From Rhizoclosmatium globosum (lineage: Eukaryota > Chytridiomycota > Chytridiomycetes > Chytridiales > Chytriomycetaceae), in the NCBI GenBank assembly GCA_002104985.1, contig MCGO01000029.1:1-64000 (forward strand): DNA of 64,000 nucleotides, read 5' to 3'. Shown here piece after piece: positions 56,343-64,000 of the stretch (position 1 is its first letter; each line of letters starts with the position of its first letter). The notes beneath the pieces were generated by a model, which saw only the letters and a program-made list of their open reading frames with translations, ran no database searches and was not told the DNA's origin. The translations under genes and the position numbers were made by a program.

Positions 56343-56972
56343 ATGGAATCGCTGAAACAGGCTTGGTTCACACACTTTCCCCCCTCAGCCTCGTCACCAA
56401 CAGCAACAAAATGGTGGCAGCTAATCGATGCCGCATACGCCGAGCCACATCGATCTTACCACTCGCGAACCCACGTTGAATCGCTGTGGCGCCTGTTTGA
56501 ATCCATCCCAAACACGCACAGTCCGCTCGTTCTTCTTCTCGCAATCTGCTTCCACGATATCATCTACGATCCTAAATCATCTTCGAATGAGGCGCAGTCG
56601 GCGGATGTGTTTACTGCGTTTGCGGTGGAGGTTGGGGAAGATGTGGTCAAGAAGGATGACGTGGCAATGGTGACGGAACTGATTCTTGCGACAATCAGCC
56701 ATAAATCTAATGGATCAACAATTTGTGACTTTTTTCTTGACTTGGATTTGAGTATTCTGGCGTCGGATTGGGAACTGTACAAAGAGTATGCTAAGGGTAT
56801 TAGGAAGGAATATGAATGCTACGATGATGCCGCATTCAGGTCAGGGAGGTCAGCTGTCTTGGAAAAGTTCCTGGCTCGACCTAATTTATACTTTACGCCG
56901 GAATTAAAGGAGAAGTGGGAAGAAAAGGCCCGTGCCAATATCACCCAAGAAATCAAAGAGTTAAATCAATAA
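56343..56972 (+). CDS. HD-superfamily metal-dependent phosphohydrolase-like protein
   Basis: One exon, 209 aa, from MESLKQAWFTHFP. The metal-binding pattern of small predicted HD proteins is present: Y-H-S-R-T-H-V-E-S-L (His), LAICFHDIIYDPKSSSNE (the HD pair), TISHKS, and DLDLSILASDWELYKEYAKGIRKEY (the late Asp). A C-terminal part contains AVLEKFLARPNLYFTPELKEKWEEKARANI, which is characteristic of this subfamily. Such proteins are assumed to hydrolyse nucleotides or similar phosphoesters; no substrate is established for this group. Length is normal and no defect is seen. Confidence 0.85.
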   Translation: MESLKQAWFTHFPPSASSPTATKWWQLIDAAYAEPHRSYHSRTHVESLWRLFESIPNTHSPLVLLLAICFHDIIYDPKSSSNEAQSADVFTAFAVEVGEDVVKKDDVAMVTELILATISHKSNGSTICDFFLDLDLSILASDWELYKEYAKGIRKEYECYDDAAFRSGRSAVLEKFLARPNLYFTPELKEKWEEKARANITQEIKELNQ

Positions 56973-57113
56973 ACTCCATCAAAGTACTTACTCTAAATTA
57001 GACCAGACTATCAGAACGACAGATAATAATTTATCTCAATCACCAAAAAGGAAGCGACTAAAGCAATAAATAGATAATAAATCAAGAATAATAAAAATGT
57101 ACACGGGCTTCCA
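56973..57113. other. Convergent 3' flanks
   Basis: Short AT-rich spacer between the HD gene and the end of the FHA-protein gene, with several AATAAT/AATAAA words usable as polyadenylation signals for either gene. Confidence 0.5.
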
Positions 57114-60100
57114 TCAACCTCGCTTGGAACGAGAGGATCGTCCAGCCCTTTTCTCATCAACAACAACAACCTCTTCCATCACTTCATCTTCTTCAATAGC
57201 TTGTACAACCTTCGTCTTGTTTCCACCTCGTTTAGAAGACCTAATCTCTTCATGAACAACTTCAACTTCAGCCTCCTCAGCAACCTTTTTCGATTTCCCA
57301 GAAGATTTTACAGCAGACGGTTTCGCAACGTCGACATCGACAGAATGATCAACTTGCTTCTTACGACCACGACCCGTTTTCCCAGCAGGTGTTTTGGACG
57401 CTTGTTCAGCTTCTGGTTCTGGTTCTGAAGCAACCATTTTCTTGTTTGCGGGTTTCTTTGAGGCAGAAGTGAGTCCAGTTTCAGTTTCATCCATTTCAGC
57501 CTTGGGCGAAACAGTTTCCTTGGTTACATTTTTGCCTCGCTTCGATCGAGATGGCTCTTCAGCGGGCTCCACAACCTCTGGTTCGACCGCTTTGGCTGGC
57601 TTTCGTTTTCCTCCTTTCTTCAATGAAGTCTCAACTTCGACAATATCTGGCTCAATCTCATCTACATCAATAACATCAACAATTTTTGCACCGCGCTTGC
57701 CGTTTTTCTTCGCCTCGGTCGTTTCGACTGTTGATTCTTCTTGTGCAGTACTTCCAGCACCTCGGCGTTGTTTCGTCGAGACAGTCGGCTCCACTGGAGT
57801 TTCCTCAACAGCAGGAGCTTCATTGACAAGATTTCCGCCACGTTTGCCTTTCTTTGGTAACCGGGCAACATTTTGCTTGTGTGGTTGAACAAGAATAACT
57901 TCATCAACCGCTTCAGCTACATCTTCTTCAACATGCTTGACAGCACCACGCTTTCCTTTCCTGCCAGTTTTGGGCACCGAGTCTTCAGCTACTGATTCAG
58001 TCGGAATATCTTCAGTTATGGCGTCAATGTCCACAGATTTACCGACACGTTTCTTGGCAAGCATAGGCGCTGGAGCTTCTACATTAGAGTCTGTAGGACC
58101 ATCTTCCACAAAAGGTTCGACAGCAACAGCCTTCGCTCCACGCTTTCCTTTCTTTGGTGGAACAATCGCAGATACGACTGAAGCTTCAATTGCAGCTTCA
58201 ATTTCCATCGGTTGTTGATCTACTTCAACAGGTTCTTCTTTTCGTGACTTTCTGCCACGTCGTTTGACAGGTTTCTCCACTTCAATATCATCGTCAGCAC
58301 CGTCGACTACGTCGTTCTTTGAAATATTTCGTTTAGAAGCAATTGGCTTCATAGCAGAGGAATGTGGGATAGGCTCAGCAGAAACGGAAGGAGTAGATGG
58401 CTCTGCAACAGGAATGACCTCAGACATAGGCTCAGCGATAGTCTCCTCAACTGCTCCGAATTCAGCAGAAGTTCTACGAGAGTGGCAGCGACTGTTAGGT
58501 CGCATCAAAACAATTTCGTCGTCTGGAGCGAAAAGAGGTTGCGCTTCTGCAGGAGGTGCAATAGCAGGACCTGTAGAAATTCTTCGATGGCTTTTACGGG
58601 TACTACGCAACTGAGTTGTAACTTCTTCAGCAAGTTCGAGAACAGCTCCAGCAGGGCTTTGAGAAGCATCGGAGACTTTGACAGGAGATACTGGGTCAGC
58701 AATTTCTTCAGCGGGTGCAGTTGCAGGCTTCGTTCCTCGTTTTCGTCGAGCTGCGCGTTTCTTTGGCATCTTTTTGCCAATTTCTTCTTCTGGGTCTGGC
58801 GTGGTTTCCAGAACTGGTCCGCTTTGTTTCTGGACTTCCGGGTCTTCGTCAAGGTCCATGGGCTGAAATAAAGTTAGATTCTGTTATCAATTTCGAAAAA
58901 TGTCGGCTTCATACCAATTTTTCAGCTTCAATATCTGTAGATGTCTGGTTCTCAACAGGCGCATTGACCTCATCATCTACGATTTCCTGACTGTCCTCAA
59001 CAACAACAGTCTCGACTGGATCCGACTTCGCAACATCACACACTTCAGCCCCGACTTCTTCGGCAGAAACTTCATCAATAGGAACCTCAACCTCAACTTC
59101 AACCTCAACTTCTTCATACTCAGAGGCGTCATCGTCATCTTCCTCTTCCGTTGTTTGGGTCTTATCTGTCTCAACCACACCTTTCTCAATTTTGTCCACC
59201 TCAAGCGTTTCAACAGAATCCACAGATTTCCTAGTTTCATTCTCAAGATGGCCCGATTCCATTTTTTCAGCAACATCTTGATCAAGTCCTTGTGAATCAC
59301 CCACCACTTCCTTCAGTTCACCCATAACGACATCATCTACCTCATTCTCTTCATCTTCCGTAGCAATCACCGCGACAGATCCAGGCTCAACAAGAGCTTG
59401 AGAGCTAGGAGACACAATTCCAACAGATGTAACAGTATTCAAAGGTTCCTCATCGTCAGAAACGTTCATCTCGTCATCTGTGGAAACAGAGCCTGCACGA
59501 GATAGAGTCGCAGCAGTCGCGACGTTCGATTGACAATCTTCTCCATCGACTTCCTCAGATTCATGCACAACCTGATCCGCAGAACATTCAGCTTGCTCGA
59601 GGCTATCATCCACGACTATTGGTTCCTTCACACCAGTTTGTTCATTTGACTCAACAGCATCTTTATCGGCGAGGTCCATGGCCTGCTCAAGATCCATGGC
59701 AGTCTCCAACTCGCGCTGTTCAACAGCTTCATCATCTCGAGTAGCAGTAGCCTCCAATATTTCACTCGATATCTGGACAGGAACGGGTGTACCCTCAACC
59801 ATGCTCCCAACGCTTTCCCTCGCTCTAGGGGTCTTCTTGATACTACTCCCGATACCACGCGCAACAACAAGCTTTCTACCACTTCTGCGTGGACTATCTA
59901 GACCAGTCATTGCCGCAACAGGCGTTGCAGGTACTTCTACTTCCGCCTCAACAGGCACAGTGTTAAGTGGCTCAGCTTCTTTGATGGCAACCTCATCAGT
60001 TGTAGCACCGGTGGAAGGAGACACCGCCGCTCCGTAAAAGTTAGGCAACCCCTTTGGTGGAGGGACAAAACGGAACGCGTCCTTCAAACTCTTCTTCACA

Positions 60101-62424
60101 GGACTTGCAGTTCTAGGTCCCACAATGGGGACTGAGCGATTGTGACTCGCGCCAACGCGTCCAGTTGTCGCTGGCACTCCCGTAGCAGCTCGTGGCAGTG
60201 GGGTATATAAAGCAGAACCTCTCGTGGCAGATTTGATAAACGACTGAGACAAAGCACTTGGCGTTGAGCATTTTGTGACTTTGGATGGAGATGGTGCTGT
60301 GTATTGGAGAGTCTTACGCAGGGCAGATTTGAGAATGCTTCCAGGGGTGGTCGCAGTTGGAATCGACGAAGTCGCTTGACCGCGTTTAAGCGGAGTTGAG
60401 GCAGGCTGCCCCTTGTGGAAAATTTCAGGTTCCAGCTTGATTATATGGTTTAGTATTGTTATGGAATAAGATCACAGTCTTCACCTTTGGTCCAAATGTC
60501 ACTTTTTTTCTTGCACTACCACTTTCTCCGAGACCTTGTACAGCATGACTGGTGGGAGTCATAGATCCAGATGGTTCGACTGTTTTCTCGGCAAGTGGCT
60601 CCTGTTCAGCTTCACCAGCGACCGCACTGATATCCTCAGTTTCTGTAATCGACTCAACGGAGTTTACATTGGTATCAGTTTCTTCATTGGTGGTGGGCTC
60701 TGGAATGCTAGATTCTATGATATCTGGAATCAAGGGCTCCATAACGCTGGCAGACTCTTGGTCACCCATCATCAGCAAGTCGTCGACACTATGAGGTATA
60801 TCGGCATCGAGCTGCTCTGTAGGCCCTTCGGCATCCTCAACGTCTTCGTTCCCTCCAGTTACTTCCTCTACCTCCAACGAATCTTTAACAACGTCATTCT
60901 TTGGCGTGTCGTTGTCTTCTTCCATAGTAACACGTTTCGGCTCAACAACTCGTGCAGCAGATTGACGTGCCGGAATTGCAGGAATTCTTCCACTCCTCAA
61001 CCCAACACCAGCACTTCTTGCTCCAACTCCCAGCACCGTAGTCGTTGGAACAGGGCGGTTACTCCACAAACTCCTGGGCACACTCTTAATAACACCCTCC
61101 ATCAGAGTCTGCCCTCTAACCGACGTACCCGCGTCAGGAGTAACAGCCTTCCTCGCCCCCTTCGGCCGAGGCGTATCCCCCATCAATCCCTCCTCCACTC
61201 CTTTCACCTCCTCCAAACCCCCAGCTAAAGCCCTACTACTAGGTGACTGCACCCCACTATCATCAAACGGATTCTCATCCTCCCCACCACCACCGCTAGA
61301 ACCATTCCTCCTTCCACCAGTAGTTGGCGTCGCAGGCTCAGACCCAACAGGACTACTCACATCCGCACAACCCCCCACCGTCGGCGCAACACAAACTCTC
61401 AATGGCGTCGCCCCCAAAACCCGTTTCAATGGAAGCGCGGAATACGTCACCGCCGACGAATCTTTCAGTTTCTCAGCAAAAGATTTTTCTGGTGCTGTGC
61501 TGGGGACTTGGTAACCCGCTGAAGTGCGTCGCCGTTTTGGGGTTTCGAGTTCAAGGGGAGGGGGAGGGGGAGGTTGTGGAGCGACGAGTTTGCGGGTGGT
61601 TGCGGGGACGGGTATTAGTTTTGATGGGGATTTAGGGTATGTGTGTGAATGGGCGGATGATGCGAGAATACGGCCTGGTGTGACTGTGTTTGTTTCGGGG
61701 TGGTCTTCGAGGTATTGTTTGATTTGGGCCTGTTTTTGGAATGGATATGTGAGTGATTTATTGATGGTGGGAGGGGAGACTTACAGTGACAGGGTATTCG
61801 AAGCGGAAGGAGCGAGATTGAATGGTAAACAAGTCTCCATCTTTCAGTTCCACTTTGTTTGGCGTCCCATCTTCTGCCACACCCATTTCTTCTCCATTCA
61901 GCAGAGTTCCATTGGAGCTCTTATCTTGGAGGTAAACCTTATAGATGGAAGTGTACAGTTAGATACAAGATGCTCAGTTATGCGTACACCCAACCCACCT
62001 TTCTAGTAGCAGGATCCACAGATAGAATACAATGAAACCGGGAAACTTCTTCAAAGCGCACGCGGATTGTACAGTTCTGGTCTCTGTGGTAGAGAGCATT
62101 CACATTAAGTCAGGCTGTCAAACCGGATGTTCCCCCCTTTGCCACATCCCGCCCTTCCCCTCTGTCCCCCCGAATCAAACTCTAAACGAGAAGTTACCTT
62201 CCAAACGAAACAGTTTCCTGATTGACCGGGTATGCACTGTCACTCAAGTGTAAGCACTTCACTATAGTCCAAGCACTGATATCAACAAACCTTCCGTCTT
62301 CCCCATTCCTTCTAATGACTACTATCCGCCCAAACGACCCCATTTGAAGTACAAATGCGGTGGCGGGTGAAACCAAAAGCGGATTGACTTGGCCGCGGTT
62401 TGGCGTTGCGGCGGCCAAAAGCAT
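57114..62424 (-). CDS. Ki-67-like FHA protein with PP1-docking motif and charge-block repeats
   Basis: Exons are 62424-62291, 62236-62198, 62083-61999, 61937-61785, 61729-60485, 60435-58915 and 58862-57114, giving 1,641 aa, all joints in phase. The FHA domain is at the N-terminus (about residues 28-130): GRIVVIRRNGEDG, ETVSFGRDQNCTIRV, VSRFHCIL, LQDKSSNGTLLNG. Around residue 545-570 lies KVTFGPKLEPEIF followed by TPLKRG, matching in sequence and spacing the PP1-binding segment of Ki-67/RepoMan (RVSFG..L.PELF...TPLKRG). A GSILK (SILK-type) motif is about 12 residues later. The remaining 1,000 residues are disordered: first Ser/Thr/Pro-rich with acidic blocks, then acidic spacers alternating with basic KxGKRG words, ending SSRSKRG. 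Probable mitotic chromosome or nucleolar scaffold recruiting PP1; inferred from architecture. Confidence 0.85.
57118..58270 (-). repeat. Degenerate KxGKRG charge-block repeats in the FHA protein
   Basis: In the last exon, basic words such as KKGKRGAK, RKGKRGAV, KKGKRGGN, KNGKRGAK, KGGKRKPAK, RSKRGKN, SSKRGGNK and the terminal SSRSKRG recur every 30-50 residues. They are separated by acidic stretches rich in Glu, Val and Pro. Confidence 0.75.
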
Positions 62425-62539
62425 TTTGTTTTTTGTAGTTTCTCTTTTTCGGACTTTGTTTGGTTTGTCCAAGTTATTCTCGATCTTTCTGACAATATTC
62501 TACAAGTATTCTGCAGCGAAAGACTTTATTAGATAATAT

Positions 62540-64000
62540 TTATCCCATCAGTCCACTCAAGAATCTCTCCTTCAATAAACTCAGCTGTTCATCACCAACC
62601 ATCCCGTTCAACCACGAAAGAGTGACAGTCATCCTTCCATCCAGCGTCACAACCCCAACTTCCACTCTTCGCGTATTAATATCAGTACGCATAGTACTAA
62701 CCATCCTAAAATCCTGAACGGCATCCCCAAAGTCTTGGTTGAAGTTACCCACATTCGACAGAGTGTACGCCACAGGAGTATCCGTTTTCGCTTTCACTGG
62801 AGCCAACTGATACATTTTAGGTGTAAAGCCCACACTCTGTGCGCCCTCATCTTTCCACTTTGCGGCTACCGTTGAAGGAACAGGCAAGAAGCGTGCCAAA
62901 TGGAACGGCTCGTTTCTTGCCAACCGAGTCCGCAAGTCTTGGAATATCATCAGTGATTGGATATCAGTTTCAGTTGTTAAATCGGATGTTTGGGAGATTG
63001 AGACGTGGGGCAACAGCAGAATATAATTGAACGCGCCGTCCGTGGTGGATGGAATATGACGCGCTGGACGACCGTTGACGGCAAGACCTGCCAGCAATGA
63101 TATCTGCGGTTTATGTCTTTTGGATTCGGGTAGTGTAGAGGTAGGAAGTAGCGAAGGGTGGGCAAATGCAGCACCCATGGCTCCACATAGGAGTGAAGTC
63201 ACCGATACTTTGAGAGTTTTTGCACGTTGAATAATATGGGAAGTTTCTTGAGCATTGAAAGATGTTGTTGTGCAGAGAGTCAGTTGAGAATGAAGAGCGT
63301 GTTCCTCAATTCCATTCGTTTGACGAAGATTCTCAAAGAGAGACTGAGTATCATCCTGCGAGGGCACAGGAGTCTGCTTCAACAGCACCGGCTTCGACTT
63401 GAAAATGAAATAATAGAGGCCCAATAGGTTGAGTATAAATCCAATAAACTTGGTCCAGGTCCTTTCCGCTTTGGAATCATATCCACGAACCACAACTTGT
63501 CCTCCACCGTCACCACTCCTTTCCTCCTTCCTCGGTGGTATCCTTGTTCAGAAGCCCCTTGATGCATCTGAACACAATCTGAGCGGCAACCGCGCCATCA
63601 AAAGCGGCATGTGAAAAGACAAAGACCAGTCCCACTCTGCCACGATCATCCAAATCCGAATTCCCAACCACAACCACGCGCGCGAGTCCGCGTCGAAACA
63701 CGTGAAACGGCGTTGCGAGTTCTGTTTTTTGGTTTGTTCAAAGTGTCAATGCTTCGCTGTGCTTGGCTCAACAGGTAAAACACGCACCAGTTTGGACAAC
63801 GCCGTCGATCGACGCACCGTTGCACCTTCGAATCGGAACTCGGAAACACGGGCGCCGCTCAAAGACAAGTTCTGGTTTGGTGTTGGTGTTGGTGGCGGAA
63901 ACCGCGATTCGGGAACCCAGATTCGGGTGCTCGTTCGACACTCTTTCAAGCACAAGTGGAAGTCGCTTCTCCGCCTCGTTTGCACTTATTGACAGCGTTA
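62540..64000 (-). CDS. Condensation / alcohol acyltransferase-like protein (partial, one frame break)
   Basis: The gene enters from the right edge on the minus strand. First visible exon: NEAEKRLPLVLERVSNEHPNL to ASIDGVVQT (to about 63792). An intron GTGCGT..CAG follows, then ELATPFHVFRRGLARVVVVGN and FVFSHAAFDGAVAAQIVFR, with the H-x3-D-G active-site motif of CoA-dependent acyltransferases. After CIKGLLNK (about 63545) the frame must change by one to continue as VVRGYDSKAERTWTKFIGF and on to the stop at 62540. This later part has LKVSVTSLLCGAMGAAF, GLAVNGRPARHIP and YTLSNVGNF, all normal for the C-terminal lobe. The break near 63500-63545 may be an indel or an intron that I cannot place. Possible ester-forming acyltransferase; substrate unknown. 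Confidence 0.7.

Overview
The window is nuclear DNA of a zoosporic, chytrid-like fungus. That assignment is inferred from gene content and style, not from a marker search. Genes lie on both strands and carry many introns. Most introns are about 50-75 nt with GT..AG ends. The proteins are opisthokont/fungal (Sec61, Spt6, Coq7, deoxyhypusine hydroxylase, UDP-glucose pyrophosphorylase, Old Yellow Enzyme). There are also secreted or GPI-anchored low-complexity proteins. I found no tRNA, rRNA, CRISPR or operon-like structure.

Layout. 1-10.5 kb: the end of an MFS permease; a secreted EXORDIUM-like gene present twice as a ~1.8 kb inverted repeat (copy A frameshifted, copy B intact); SEC61 alpha; a SMYD-type SET/MYND protein; and a glycosyltransferase whose 3' exon lies 2.56 kb from the rest, with the whole copy-B gene sitting antisense inside that interval. 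10.9-19.8 kb: deoxyhypusine hydroxylase, SPT6 (14 exons) and an Old Yellow Enzyme. 19.9-22.3 kb: three tandem hotdog thioesterases, of which only the middle one has all splice sites and frame intact. 22.6-27.3 kb: a small membrane protein, an NTF2/SnoaL-like gene split by a terminal-inverted-repeat element, COQ7, mitochondrial acyl carrier protein and a BolA/Fra2 protein. 28-37 kb: a large PAN-like, GPI-type surface protein with a Gly-Gly-Asn repeat, a protein with two cyclic-nucleotide-binding domains, a type II membrane protein and a small PAN-like gene with a frameshift. 37.6-40.1 kb: an M14 carboxypeptidase interrupted by a hAT-like element with an 8-bp target duplication. 41-52 kb: a sugar transporter, a secreted GPI-type protein, UGP1 and a PH-CLU-TPR protein. 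52-57 kb: a tandem pair of multipass membrane proteins (upstream copy decayed), RNase H2 subunit B and an HD-domain phosphohydrolase. 57-64 kb: a 1,641-residue FHA protein and a partial condensation/alcohol-acyltransferase-like gene running off the right edge.

The most notable gene is the FHA protein at 57114-62424. It has an N-terminal FHA domain, then a PP1-docking segment (KVTFGPKLEPEIF ... TPLKRG) whose sequence and spacing match the PP1-binding segment of animal Ki-67 and RepoMan. A SILK-type motif follows, and then about 1,000 residues of alternating acidic and basic blocks built on a KxGKRG motif. This is the architecture of a Ki-67-like mitotic chromosome-surface protein, found here in a fungus.

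A second theme is recent mobile-DNA and duplication damage: two clean TIR-element insertions in coding exons, an inverted gene duplication that carries a scrap of its neighbour, and several paralogue families in which one member is intact and the others are broken. Splice coordinates were read by eye and may be off by one or two bases.
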